In this document: positions 30,722-38,852 of the stretch, piece by piece
Position numbering within the stretch: the first letter of the stretch is position 1
Layout of the letters: each line of letters begins with the position of its first letter
Source: a virus
Reading direction: 5' to 3' (one strand)
Virus record (IMG/VR): IMGVR_UViG_3300048597_000073
Location: 1 to 42,843 of that record
DNA: 42,843 bases
Notes under the pieces: model-generated
Databases searched by the model: none
What the model saw: the letters and a program-made list of their open reading frames with translations, nothing else
Told to the model about the DNA's origin: nothing
Translations under genes and position numbers: made by a program

Positions 30722-32529
30722 TGCCGCTGCAGACCGCGGGACTGGTCGAGACGGACTACACGCAGGCGGACCTGACGCCGGATCCGTCGGTGGTGCGCGG
30801 GGCGGTGGTCGAGCAGGCGTTCTCCGACCTCGTCGGGCCGTCGATCCTGCGCGGCTCGGAACTGTCGACCGCGCGCCGATTCGGCGGCATGGCCTACGGC
30901 AACCTGACGCCGGACGCGGCGCGCGCGTGGGTGGCGGGGCAGGGACTCGAGAGCGACCTGGCGATCGAGGACCGGCAGTACAACCCGCTGGAGCTGTCGA
31001 TCCTCGCGCGCCGTAAGACCGAGGAACTGCGGCGGCAGGCGATCCTTGCCCGCGCGCCGTCGGGCGCCGGGGCGCAGTTGGGCCGGTTCGGGCTGACGCT
31101 CGCGACCTCGCTGGCCGACCCGCTGACGATCGCGTCCGCGTTCGTGCCGGTGGTCGGCGAGGCGAAGTACGCGCAGCTGCTGGCGCGAGCGGGGCAGTCG
31201 GCCGTGGCGCGCGCGGGCGTGCGGGCCGGCGTCGGGGCGGTCGAAGGCGGCGTCGGTGCGGCGCTGGTCGAGCCGCTGATTCTGGCCGCCAAGACGCAGG
31301 AGCAGGCCGACTACGGGCTGGCCGACTCGCTGCTGAACATCGGGCTCGGGACGGTGTTCGGCGGCGGGCTGCACGCGGTGGGCGGGGCGGTCGGGGACCG
31401 GCTGCGTGCGCCGCGCGTCGTCGAGACGATCAACGAGCGGCTCGCGGCCGAGGAGACCCGCGCGGCGGCACCGGCGCCTGACGCACCCCGAATCGACCCG
31501 GCCCAGTACACGGCCGCGCGCGAGACCGGCGGGCCGGACGAATACTTCCGGCAGGCGACGATGCTGCGCGAGGCGCTCGCCCGCGTCCCGGACGTGGACC
31601 CGAACGATCCGCGCTCGCTGTCGAAGGCGCTCGGCACGAAGGCCGTGCCGCTGTCGCACTTCATCCGCGACACGGGCGGGATCGTCGATGACGGCGGAGA
31701 ACTGTCCGCCCGCGATGTCGGCGCGAAGGATCTGCCGGGGCTGGTGCGCAAGGCTGGCACGTCGGACGCGGGCATGGACTCGGTGCGGCAGCGCGTGTGG
31801 GAGGCCGGGTACTTCCCGGACCGGGCCGACTACAACGACATCAGCGACTCGGACCTGTTCGACGCGATCACCGAGGACGTGCAGGGCAACCGGCGCTATC
31901 CGCAGGACGTGCAGGAGCGGCTGCGCGAGATCGGCGCGGACCAGGAGTTCGCCGAGGCGATGCGCCGGGACGGGATCACAAAGGCAATGAGCGCCGAGGA
32001 CATCGCGCGGCATCTGCGCGACCTCGACGACTCCGCGAAGGCGTACAGCGAGGCCGGTGGCGTCGACCCGCAGTCGCTCGCCGAGTACGACACGGCGGCC
32101 GAACTCGCCGCCCGTGCCGGCCCCGAAGTCCGCGAGGCGGCGCTGCGGACCGCGGTGTCGCAGGCGGTCACAGGGCGGCCGGTGGACGTGGACGCGATCC
32201 TGCGGCGGCAACTGCCGGACGTGGAGCGGCTGTCGCGGCCGGACCCGGACGCCGCACCGCTTGCCGACGTGGAGGCGCTGCGCCGCGTGGACGAGACGCT
32301 GGCGGCGGGCGAGACGGCCGACGAAGCGGCGGTCAAGCAGCAGATCGCCGACCTCGACGCCGAGGTGCGCGCGCTCGAAGCGGAAGCGAAGGTCGACGAG
32401 GTCGACGACGTCTTCCCGGCCGAGATCCGTGAGGAACTCGACGCCGCTGCCGCCGCGGCCGACGAGGCGGCACTGACCGACCGCGCCGGCCGGATGCTGG
32501 CCGCGTGCGCACTGAGGTTCGGAACATGA
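30721..32529 (+). CDS. Ejection protein, first part of a gp16-like pair
   Basis: 602 residues, ATG 30721. Residues about 115-225 are hydrophobic and Gly/Ala-rich (LGRFGLTLATSLADPLTIAS, then GVGAVEGGVGAALVEPLILA and LLNIGLGTVFGGGLHAVGGA), suggesting membrane insertion during ejection. The rest is charged and helical with a coiled coil near the end (EVRALEAEAKVDEVDD). No lytic transglycosylase motif is seen, unlike the N-terminus of T7 gp16. The ATGA overlap with the next gene and the combined length (602 plus 810) suggest the two together replace gp16 (1,318 residues). Confidence 0.65.
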   Translation: MPLQTAGLVETDYTQADLTPDPSVVRGAVVEQAFSDLVGPSILRGSELSTARRFGGMAYGNLTPDAARAWVAGQGLESDLAIEDRQYNPLELSILARRKTEELRRQAILARAPSGAGAQLGRFGLTLATSLADPLTIASAFVPVVGEAKYAQLLARAGQSAVARAGVRAGVGAVEGGVGAALVEPLILAAKTQEQADYGLADSLLNIGLGTVFGGGLHAVGGAVGDRLRAPRVVETINERLAAEETRAAAPAPDAPRIDPAQYTAARETGGPDEYFRQATMLREALARVPDVDPNDPRSLSKALGTKAVPLSHFIRDTGGIVDDGGELSARDVGAKDLPGLVRKAGTSDAGMDSVRQRVWEAGYFPDRADYNDISDSDLFDAITEDVQGNRRYPQDVQERLREIGADQEFAEAMRRDGITKAMSAEDIARHLRDLDDSAKAYSEAGGVDPQSLAEYDTAAELAARAGPEVREAALRTAVSQAVTGRPVDVDAILRRQLPDVERLSRPDPDAAPLADVEALRRVDETLAAGETADEAAVKQQIADLDAEVRALEAEAKVDEVDDVFPAEIREELDAAAAAADEAALTDRAGRMLAACALRFGT

Positions 32530-34958
32530 GCGCCGTCCCGAAGGACTGCATCCAGCGCGTCGCGACCGCGCTCGGCGGCAAGGCCACCCCGCAGCAGCTG
32601 CAGCTGATCGCGTCCAACCTGACGAACGTGCAGCAGCAGATCGTGAACGCGGGCAGCAGCCCGACGACGGCGCTCACCGCCGCGGCCGCGCGCGTCGCGC
32701 AGCAGGCGCAGCTCGCCGCGCTGATCGCGAAGCGCAACGCCGCGCTGAACGCAATCCGCTACCGTGCGCTGACCGACTACGTCTCGACCCACTGGCAGGG
32801 CAGCGAGGCCGAGGGCCTGCGCGCGCTGCTGACCGGGTCGATCCGTGCGAAGACGGGTGCCCGCGCGTCGGCGGCGCTGGAGCAGCGGATGCTCACGAAC
32901 ACGTATCTCGGCAGCCTGACGACCGAGCTCGAGCGCGGCGGGCTGATCGACGCGTGGCGAACGGGCTCGCTCGACCAGGACGTCGCGCGCGCGCTGTGGG
33001 CGCTGAACTCGCCGAACCCGAGCGTCGCGGGCCTGCCGCGCGAGGCGGTCGACATCGCGAAGGCGGTGCACCGGGTGCAGGAGGCCGCGCGCGCCGACGC
33101 CAACAAGGCCGGCGCGTGGATCGGCAAGCTCGAAGGCTGGGTCGTCTCGCAGTCGCACGACGCGTGGAGGCTGATGCAGCGCGGGTTCGACCAGTGGCGC
33201 GCGACGATCGAGCCGCGGCTGGACTGGGCGCGGATCGAGGCCGAGCGCGGGCCGATCGCCGACCGGGCGAAGTGGCTGAACGAGACGTACACGAACCTCG
33301 CCAGCGGCGTGCACCTGACCGCACGCGGCGCGTCGAAGACCGACGGGTTCAAGGGGCCGGCGAACCTTGCGAAGAGGATGTCGCAGGAGCGGGTGCTGCA
33401 CTTCCGCGATGCCGACGCCTGGTCCGAGTACAACGCCGAGTTCGGGCGCGGGTCGCTGCGCGAGGCGGTGTTCCACGGGCTGATGGGCTCGGCGCGCAAC
33501 ACCGGCCTGATGCGCGTGTTCGGGCCGAACCCCGAGGCGATGTTCAACCGGCTGACGACCGAGTTCCGCGAGCGAATCCGCAAGGCCGGCGATGCGAAGG
33601 CGTCGCAGAAGTTCGACACCGCGACCGCGGACGACGGCTGGCTGACGAACCGGCTGAAGGAAGTCTCGGGCGAGGTGAATCGGCCCGTGAACGAGACGCT
33701 CGCACGGTACGCCGCGAACGTGCGCGCGTGGCAGTCGATGGCGAAGCTCGGAGGCGCCGTGATCTCGTCGGTCACGGACCTCGCGACGTACGCGTCCGAG
33801 CTGTCGTATCAGGGCCGCGGGTTCCTGTCCGGCATCGGCGAGGCGATCGGCGGCGTCGTGCAGGGGCGCGCGGCCGGCGAGCGACAGGAGATCCTGTCGT
33901 CGCTCGGCGTGTTCTTCGACTCGATGGTCGGTGACATCACCCGGCAGGGCTCGCTCGACGAGAGCATGGGCGGCGCGACCTCGCGGATGCTGCAGACGTT
34001 CTTCAAGTACAACCTGCTGAACTGGTGGACGGAGTCGCTGCGCTCGAGCGCGGGGCTCTCGATGTCGCATCACCTGGCGCTGCAGGCCGGGAAGACGTTC
34101 GACCAGCTCGCGCCGGAGATGCAGCGGACGCTCGCGCTGTTCGAAGTCGACGCGCCGACGTGGGACCGCATGCGTGCGGCGGGTGTCCGGAAGGCGGCTG
34201 ACGGCGTCGAGTTCATGGTGCCGGACGGGATGCAGCCGGCCGACGCCGACAAGCTGCGGCGGTACGTGGTCGACCGCGCTGACACCGCGGTGCTGCAGCC
34301 GGACGCCGACGCGCGCTCGATGCTCCGGCAGGGCACGCGCTCGGGGACGATCTCCGGCGAGCTCTTCCGGATGATCGCCCAGTTCAAGGGCTTCCCGGTC
34401 GCGTTCACCCGCCAGGTTCTCGGCCGCGAGCTGTACGGCCGCGGCGCTGAAGGCGGCACGGTGAAGGGCCTCACGCAGCTGATGGTCGCGACGACCGTGC
34501 TCGGCTACGCGGCGATGGCGACGAAGGATCTGCTGAAGGGAAAGACGCCGCGCGACGCGACGGACCCGAAGACGATCGCGGCCGCGATGGTGCAGGGCGG
34601 CGGCGCGGGCATCTACGGCGACTTCCTGTTCGGGCAGTACAGCCGGAGCGGCAACCGGGCGCTCGAGACGCTCGCCGGCCCCGCGCTGGGGACTGGCGCC
34701 GAGGTCGTGAACCTGTGGGCGAAGCTGCGGGCCGGGGACGCGGACGGCGGCGACGCGCTGCGGCTGGCCGTGAACAACACCCCGTTCGCGAACCTGTTCT
34801 ACACGCGGATCGCGGCCGACTACCTGTTCCTGTACGACGTGCAGGAAGCGATCTCGCCGGGCACGTTGCGGCGGATGGAACAGCGGGTGCAGCGCGACAA
34901 CGGGCAGACGTTCCTGTGGTCGCCATCGCAGGACCGGGCGACGCCGATCACGCAGTAG
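32526..34958 (+). CDS. Ejection protein, second part of a gp16-like pair
   Basis: 810 residues; ATG 32526 overlaps the previous stop. It is helical throughout, with amphipathic segments (MAKLGGAVISSVTDLATYAS, LMVATTVLGYAAMATKDLLK) that may enter the inner membrane. Podovirus proteins of this type lie last in the core-protein block and are ejected ahead of the DNA. The run QTFFKYNLLNWWTESLRSSA and RLAVNNTPFANLFYTR resemble conserved parts of large internal virion proteins. No enzymatic motif is recognised. Late element D follows the stop codon. Confidence 0.7.
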   Translation: MSAVPKDCIQRVATALGGKATPQQLQLIASNLTNVQQQIVNAGSSPTTALTAAAARVAQQAQLAALIAKRNAALNAIRYRALTDYVSTHWQGSEAEGLRALLTGSIRAKTGARASAALEQRMLTNTYLGSLTTELERGGLIDAWRTGSLDQDVARALWALNSPNPSVAGLPREAVDIAKAVHRVQEAARADANKAGAWIGKLEGWVVSQSHDAWRLMQRGFDQWRATIEPRLDWARIEAERGPIADRAKWLNETYTNLASGVHLTARGASKTDGFKGPANLAKRMSQERVLHFRDADAWSEYNAEFGRGSLREAVFHGLMGSARNTGLMRVFGPNPEAMFNRLTTEFRERIRKAGDAKASQKFDTATADDGWLTNRLKEVSGEVNRPVNETLARYAANVRAWQSMAKLGGAVISSVTDLATYASELSYQGRGFLSGIGEAIGGVVQGRAAGERQEILSSLGVFFDSMVGDITRQGSLDESMGGATSRMLQTFFKYNLLNWWTESLRSSAGLSMSHHLALQAGKTFDQLAPEMQRTLALFEVDAPTWDRMRAAGVRKAADGVEFMVPDGMQPADADKLRRYVVDRADTAVLQPDADARSMLRQGTRSGTISGELFRMIAQFKGFPVAFTRQVLGRELYGRGAEGGTVKGLTQLMVATTVLGYAAMATKDLLKGKTPRDATDPKTIAAAMVQGGGAGIYGDFLFGQYSRSGNRALETLAGPALGTGAEVVNLWAKLRAGDADGGDALRLAVNNTPFANLFYTRIAADYLFLYDVQEAISPGTLRRMEQRVQRDNGQTFLWSPSQDRATPITQ

Positions 34959-34961
34959 GCG

Positions 34962-34989
34962 TTGCAGTAGTGGCTTGGGGCGGCACCCT
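34962..34989 (+). promoter_or_regulatory. Late promoter-like element D
   Basis: TTGCAG (34962-34967), 16-bp spacer beginning TAGTGGC, then CACCCT (34984-34989); the tail fibre ATG is 6 bases on (34996). Confidence 0.6.
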
Positions 34990-34995
34990 GCCGGC

Positions 34996-37014
34996 ATGAC
35001 CGTCCCCAGCACGCAGAGCCGAATTCAGTACACCGGCGACGGTGTGTCGACGCAGTTCGACTTCCCGTTCGCGTTCCAGAAGAACGCCGATATTCGGGTA
35101 CTGCGTATTTCGGCGACCGGCGTTACGACGACGCTCGTCGAGGGCTCGGACTACGCGCTCGCATCGGTGTCCGGCGGCGGGCGGGTGACGCTCGGGGTCG
35201 CGCTGCCGACCGGCGCCAAGCTGACGATCTTCCGCGACCCGGAACTCGTGCAGGAAACCGATCTTCGCGAGAACGATCGCTTCTTCGCCGAGACGCTGGA
35301 GCAGGGGCTGGACCGGCTGACGCAGATCAGTCAGGCGCTCGCCGTGCGGCAGGAGCTCGCGCTGACGCTGCACGAGGCCGAGGTCGGCCCGAATACCGAG
35401 ATCCCCGACGTCGCGACCCGCGCCAACAAGGTGCTGGGCTTCGACGCGGCTGGCAACCTGGTCGTGGTCGAAGCCTCGACCGGCTCCGGCGGCGGGGGCG
35501 GCACGCCGGGGACGCCGGGCGTACCGGGGCAGAGCGCCGTGGCCGTGGTGCTGTCGCGGCCGAGTGTCACGGTGCCGGCCGATGCGTCGGGCGTGGTGTC
35601 GGACTTCTCGCAGGCGACCGGCAACGTCCTCGTGACGCAGGGCGCCGTGAGCGTGACGACGCTGTCGGCGTTCTCCGTGATCCAGCAGACCAACTGCACC
35701 GGCACGGTGGACGCGAACGGCGTCTACGCGGTGACCGCGTTGTCCGCCGATACCGGCGCGCTCGGCATCCGGGTCACGTACGCGTCCGTCACCTACGACG
35801 TGTTCTTCACGCTGACGAAGTCGCGGGCCGGCTCGCAGGGGCCGGCCGGATCTGGCACGGGGGCGCTGGCGATCATCCTGTCGCGCGACTCCGCACCGTT
35901 GCCCGCGTTCGCCGACGGCTCGGTGCCGAGCTACGCCGGCATCAACGCGCTGGCCCGGTTCTACGACGGCCCGACCGAAGTCACGGCGACGACAACGTGG
36001 TCGATCGCGTCGACGGCGAACTGCACGGCCACGATCAACACCGCGACGAACACGCCGGTGAACGGCCAGCCGCGCGGCTACTTCGAAGTGACGGCGGTCA
36101 CCGCGGATGTCGCGACCGTCACCGTGCAGGGCGTCTACTCCGGCAACACGCTGCAGCGCACGTTCCAGGTCTACAAGATCAAGGGCGGCTACGAGATCGT
36201 CGCGGCGCTCCCGGCGACGAACCTGTTCGCCGGGCGGCTGGTGTACCTGACGACCGACGCGAAGCTGTACCGGTACACGGGCAGCGCGTGGTCGAAGGCG
36301 GTCGACGGCGGCGACGTGCTTGCCGGCACTGTCACGACGAACGCGCTCGCCGCGGGGGCGGTCACGGCCGCGATCATCAACGTGACGCAGCTGTCCGCGA
36401 TCGCCGCGAACCTCGGCACCGTCACGGCCGGGCTCATCCGCGACGCCGCGAGCCGCACGCGCTTCGACGTGACGGCCGGGACGCTGATCTTCAACAACGG
36501 CACGCACATGCTCGCGTTCGGGCCGGGGTTTGGCACGAGCGGCCAGTTCTACCTGTGGGGCGGCCCGACGCAGGCCAGCCTGAGCACGTGTTCCGAAGCG
36601 AACGCGGTCATCTACATGAAGCTCGACGGCACGGTGGGTGCGCGCCTCGTCGTGCTCGCCGGCTCGACGCTGCCCTCGCCTGCGCCGTTCTCGGCCGGAC
36701 CCGCGGAAGGTGCGATCTCGTCGGTGGGCGGCAACGGCGGGCGGGTCTACGCCACGCGCACCGCGCTCATCAGCGGCGGTCGCGCGCCGTACACGATCAT
36801 CTGGTCGATCGGGAATCTCAAGCAGGACATCGAGCCGCCGCTGGCGGGACGGTCGATCAACCTGACGAACCCGACGAGTTCGGTCGTCACCGTGTCCGGC
36901 GTCTGCACCAACGGAATCCTGTACGGGGACCTGGTGCTGACCGTCACCGACGCCGACGGACGAGTGGCGCAGGGCTACGCGCCGATCACTGCACAGCACG
37001 GCGTCCCGCCGTAA
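34996..37014 (+). CDS. Tail fibre with T7-type N-terminus
   Basis: 672 residues, ATG 34996, no ribosome site between element D and the ATG. Residues 1-150 match the T7 gp17 attachment domain: TQSRIQYTGDGVSTQFDFPF, YALASVSGGGRVTL, ETDLRENDRFFAETLEQGLD and LALTLHEAEV. A short collagen-like stretch (GTPGTPGVPG) follows at about 169-178, then beta-rich repeats with VTVPADASGVVSD-type Ig-like segments. The C-terminal half resembles host-specificity modules (TNALAAGAVTAAIINVTQLS, NNGTHMLAFGPG). Trimers would attach at the adaptor-nozzle joint and bind the receptor. Confidence 0.88.
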   Translation: MTVPSTQSRIQYTGDGVSTQFDFPFAFQKNADIRVLRISATGVTTTLVEGSDYALASVSGGGRVTLGVALPTGAKLTIFRDPELVQETDLRENDRFFAETLEQGLDRLTQISQALAVRQELALTLHEAEVGPNTEIPDVATRANKVLGFDAAGNLVVVEASTGSGGGGGTPGTPGVPGQSAVAVVLSRPSVTVPADASGVVSDFSQATGNVLVTQGAVSVTTLSAFSVIQQTNCTGTVDANGVYAVTALSADTGALGIRVTYASVTYDVFFTLTKSRAGSQGPAGSGTGALAIILSRDSAPLPAFADGSVPSYAGINALARFYDGPTEVTATTTWSIASTANCTATINTATNTPVNGQPRGYFEVTAVTADVATVTVQGVYSGNTLQRTFQVYKIKGGYEIVAALPATNLFAGRLVYLTTDAKLYRYTGSAWSKAVDGGDVLAGTVTTNALAAGAVTAAIINVTQLSAIAANLGTVTAGLIRDAASRTRFDVTAGTLIFNNGTHMLAFGPGFGTSGQFYLWGGPTQASLSTCSEANAVIYMKLDGTVGARLVVLAGSTLPSPAPFSAGPAEGAISSVGGNGGRVYATRTALISGGRAPYTIIWSIGNLKQDIEPPLAGRSINLTNPTSSVVTVSGVCTNGILYGDLVLTVTDADGRVAQGYAPITAQHGVPP

Positions 37015-37024
37015 AGGGCTCTCG

Positions 37025-37156
37025 ATGGAAACCTACCTCTCGCTGCTGATCGTGGCGGTCGCGATCGCGGCGGCATTCTGGTACGTGCGCCGTCGGCGCG
37101 GATCGTCCGGCTCCGGTGGCGGCAGCGGCGGCGAGGGGCGCGAGGTAGAGAAGTGA
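37025..37156 (+). CDS. 43-residue single-span membrane protein
   Basis: ATG 37025. Residues 3-20 (TYLSLLIVAVAIAAAFWYVR) form one transmembrane helix followed by an Arg cluster and a Gly/Ser tail. It opens the lysis region. Class III-like holins have one span, so a holin or pinholin role is possible, but the two-helix protein at 37907 is the better candidate. The stop overlaps the next gene (GTGA). Confidence 0.6.
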   Translation: METYLSLLIVAVAIAAAFWYVRRRRGSSGSGGGSGGEGREVEK

Positions 37157-37431
37157 GCGACGACCGCCACGAGTTCCGCGTAGGCCCACTCAGCATGGGC
37201 GACCTGATCGCGCTCGGCGCGGTCGTGTTCATGTCCGGCGCGCTGTGGTTTCAAGTGGGCCTGATGCAGAAGGAGCAGGAGCGCATGAACGTGCGCCTGT
37301 CTGCGCTGGAGCAGGTGGTGCCGAGCAGCTACGTGCGCCGTGAGGACTACCGCGAGGACATGCGCGAGGTGAAGGAGCTGCTCAGGAGGATCGAGGTCAA
37401 GGTCGACACGAAGCAGGACCGGCCGCTGTGA
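37153..37431 (+). CDS. Membrane-anchored coiled-coil protein of the lysis region
   Basis: 92 residues, GTG 37153. One hydrophobic helix (about 16-36, GDLIALGAVVFMSGALWFQV) is followed by a long charged helix (MNVRLSALEQVV..., then REDYREDMREVKELLRRIEV). The layout, a single anchor with a coiled coil, is frequent next to phage endolysins. The function is uncertain: an antiholin or a structural membrane partner are both possible. It overlaps the endolysin start. Confidence 0.65.
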   Translation: MSDDRHEFRVGPLSMGDLIALGAVVFMSGALWFQVGLMQKEQERMNVRLSALEQVVPSSYVRREDYREDMREVKELLRRIEVKVDTKQDRPL

Positions 37432-37910
37432 TTCCGTGGCTGGCGATCGCGCGGCGCTATCTCGGCCTCGCGGAAATCCCCGGCCGCGAGCACAACCCGA
37501 CGATCGTGCGCTGGCTGCGCGACCTGCGCGCCTGGTGGTCCGAGGACGAGACGCCGTGGTGCGGCACGTACTGCGCTGCCGTGATGCGCGAGGCTGGCAT
37601 TGAGCCGCCGAAGCACTGGTATCGCGCGCTCGCGTGGCTCGATTTCGGTACGCCGCTGATGCTGCCGCAGGTTGGCTGCATCGTGGTCTTTGACCGCAAG
37701 GGCGGCGGGCACGTCGGGTTCGTCGTCGGCGAGGACGAGCAGATGCGCCTGATGGTGCTCGGCGGCAACCAGGGCAATCGGATCAGCATCGCGCCGTTCG
37801 ACCGCTCGCGGGTCCGTGGCTATCGATGGCCGGACAAGACCCTGCATTCCGTCGCGCCGCTGCCGCGGCTCGCGTCCAACGGCCAGCCCGTATCGAGCAA
37901 CGAAGCATGA
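37428..37910 (+). CDS. Endolysin, NlpC/P60-like (TIGR02594-type) peptidoglycan hydrolase
   Basis: 160 residues, GTG 37428. It has the small cysteine-peptidase layout: IARRYLGLAEIPGREHNPTI, TPWCGTYCAAVMREAG with the likely nucleophile C45, GGGHVGFVVGED with H95, and VLGGNQGN with N114. Proteins of this family cut peptide bonds in peptidoglycan at lysis. No signal peptide is present, so it needs a holin to reach the periplasm. It is flanked by membrane proteins and followed by holin and spanins. Confidence 0.85.
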   Translation: MIPWLAIARRYLGLAEIPGREHNPTIVRWLRDLRAWWSEDETPWCGTYCAAVMREAGIEPPKHWYRALAWLDFGTPLMLPQVGCIVVFDRKGGGHVGFVVGEDEQMRLMVLGGNQGNRISIAPFDRSRVRGYRWPDKTLHSVAPLPRLASNGQPVSSNEA

Positions 37911-38128
37911 ACACCGACCGCACCGTCGCCGTCGCGCAGATCACGCTCTCCGTCGTGTTCCTGCTGGGCTACTTCGCGATGTTGGCGCTGTTCATCACCG
38001 GCAAGGTCGCGACGCCGGTCGAGTGGAAGGACACGCTCGCCGCGTTGCTGTCGGTCCTGACGGCCGGCGTGCTGTCCATCGTCGGGTTCTGGTTCTCGCG
38101 CTCGAGGCCGCAGGAGCCGAAGGCGTGA
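37907..38128 (+). CDS. Two-helix holin candidate
   Basis: 73 residues, ATG 37907 (ATGA overlap with the endolysin). Two hydrophobic helices, about 9-32 (AQITLSVVFLLGYFAMLALF) and 44-63 (LAALLSVLTAGVLSIVGFWF), are joined by a short charged loop, with a basic C-terminus. This is the class II holin layout. It would form holes in the inner membrane and release the endolysin. Its stop overlaps the spanin gene. Confidence 0.75.
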   Translation: MNTDRTVAVAQITLSVVFLLGYFAMLALFITGKVATPVEWKDTLAALLSVLTAGVLSIVGFWFSRSRPQEPKA

Positions 38129-38574
38129 GCCTGCGCGCGCTCGGGCTGGTCGGCGACGGTCTCACGCTCGCGAAGAACTTTGCCCCGTGGTTCGGCGGGG
38201 TCGCGTTGGTGGCCGCGCTGGGCGGCGTAGCGCTCGGCGCATGGGGCGGCGTTCGGTGGACGGAGGCAAGGGCGCTCCGGGCCGAGAAGGCACTCGCTGA
38301 GTTCCGGGCCGAGCTCGCGACCGCGACTGGCGAGGCGGAGCGGAAGGCGGCGGAGCGGCAGGCGCAGGCGGCTGAGGCGCGGGCCGAGCATGACCGCACC
38401 ATCACCCGCGCCGTCGACAGCATCCCGGCGAAGGTCGCGGCGATCATCGCACCGCAGTTCGCGCAGATCCGGAGGGACCTCGATGACCCGCAGTGGAATT
38501 GCCTGCGCGTGCCTCTGCCTGGCACCACTCTTGAGCGGCTGTCCCGGCCCGGTGGCACCGCCGCGGATCGTTGA
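38125..38574 (+). CDS. Inner-membrane spanin (Rz-like)
   Basis: 149 residues, GTG 38125. An N-terminal anchor (about 22-42, FGGVALVAALGGVALGAWGG) is followed by a periplasmic coiled coil (LRAEKALAEFRAELATATGE, then a long Ala/Glu/Arg helix) and a compact end (NCLRVPLPGTTLERLS). It is the inner component of a two-part spanin that fuses inner and outer membranes at the end of lysis. The outer component is encoded in another frame within its 3' end. Confidence 0.85.
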   Translation: MSLRALGLVGDGLTLAKNFAPWFGGVALVAALGGVALGAWGGVRWTEARALRAEKALAEFRAELATATGEAERKAAERQAQAAEARAEHDRTITRAVDSIPAKVAAIIAPQFAQIRRDLDDPQWNCLRVPLPGTTLERLSRPGGTAADR

Positions 38575-38731
38575 GATCGAGGTGCCGGCCGAGGTGCCCG
38601 AAGCGTGTCGGCGGCTGTGCGCCGTCACCCTCCCAGCGGGCTCCACGGCGCTCGACGTGATGGAGAAGCAGGCGGCCTGCATCCGGCAGTACGAGGAGCA
38701 GGTCGCGGAGTGCGCGCGGGGGCCGAAGTAG
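38483..38731 (+). CDS. Outer-membrane spanin lipoprotein (Rz1-like), nested in Rz
   Basis: 82 residues, ATG 38483 with GGAGG 7 bases upstream. The signal sequence ends in a lipobox (LLSGC, Cys20), so the mature protein is lipid-anchored at the outer membrane, followed by a Pro-rich start (PGPVAPPRIVEIEVPAEV). The first 92 bases lie within the Rz gene in another frame, and the rest extends beyond it. Nested lipoprotein spanins are diagnostic of phages of Gram-negative hosts. Its C-terminus would meet the Rz C-terminus in the periplasm. Confidence 0.88.
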   Translation: MTRSGIACACLCLAPLLSGCPGPVAPPRIVEIEVPAEVPEACRRLCAVTLPAGSTALDVMEKQAACIRQYEEQVAECARGPK

Positions 38732-38736
38732 CCGTC

Positions 38737-38756
38737 CCTTGCCAGCGCCTTGCCAG
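38737..38756 (+). repeat. Arm-type repeats, pair 1 (candidate integrase/Xis sites)
   Basis: CCTTGCCAG occurs at 38737-38745 and again at 38748-38756, 11 bp apart. The same 9-mer, orientation and spacing recur on the other side of the attP core. Confidence 0.7.
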
Positions 38757-38788
38757 TTCTGGGAAGTCTGCTCGTAAGTTGCTGATTC

Positions 38789-38833
38789 TGGTGGGCGCGA
38801 CAGGGATCGAACCTGTGACCCCTTCCATGTCAA
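38789..38833 (-). other. attP: attP core: 3' 45 bases of a tRNA-Val(GAC) gene
   Basis: Read on the minus strand, the 45 bases begin TTGACATGG (anticodon loop with GAC), then the anticodon-stem 3' arm GGAAG, variable loop, a T arm of ACAGG-TTCGATC-CCTGT, the acceptor half CGCGCCC and ACCA. The 5' part of a tRNA is absent, and the anticodon stem has no partner here, so this is not a tRNA gene. It lies 8 bp from the integrase stop. Integration would restore the host tRNA 3' end. Confidence 0.88.
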
Positions 38834-38852
38834 CGACGGTGCTATCCGTCGT
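38833..38852. terminator. Hairpin at the end of the integrase gene
   Basis: ACGACGG (38833-38839) pairs with CCGTCGT (38846-38852) around a 6-base loop that contains the integrase stop codon. No good U-tract follows on either strand, so it may be a weak or factor-assisted terminator, or a structural part of attP. Confidence 0.4.

Noticed and set aside
34996-37014. Diversity-generating retroelement target or reverse transcriptase
   Set aside because: Temperate podoviruses such as BPP-1 carry one, but no reverse transcriptase gene and no template/variable repeat pair was seen.
38789-38833. Complete tRNA gene
   Set aside because: Only the anticodon loop, T arm and acceptor 3' half are present. 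The 5' acceptor half, D arm and 5' side of the anticodon stem are missing, so it is an attachment-site fragment.
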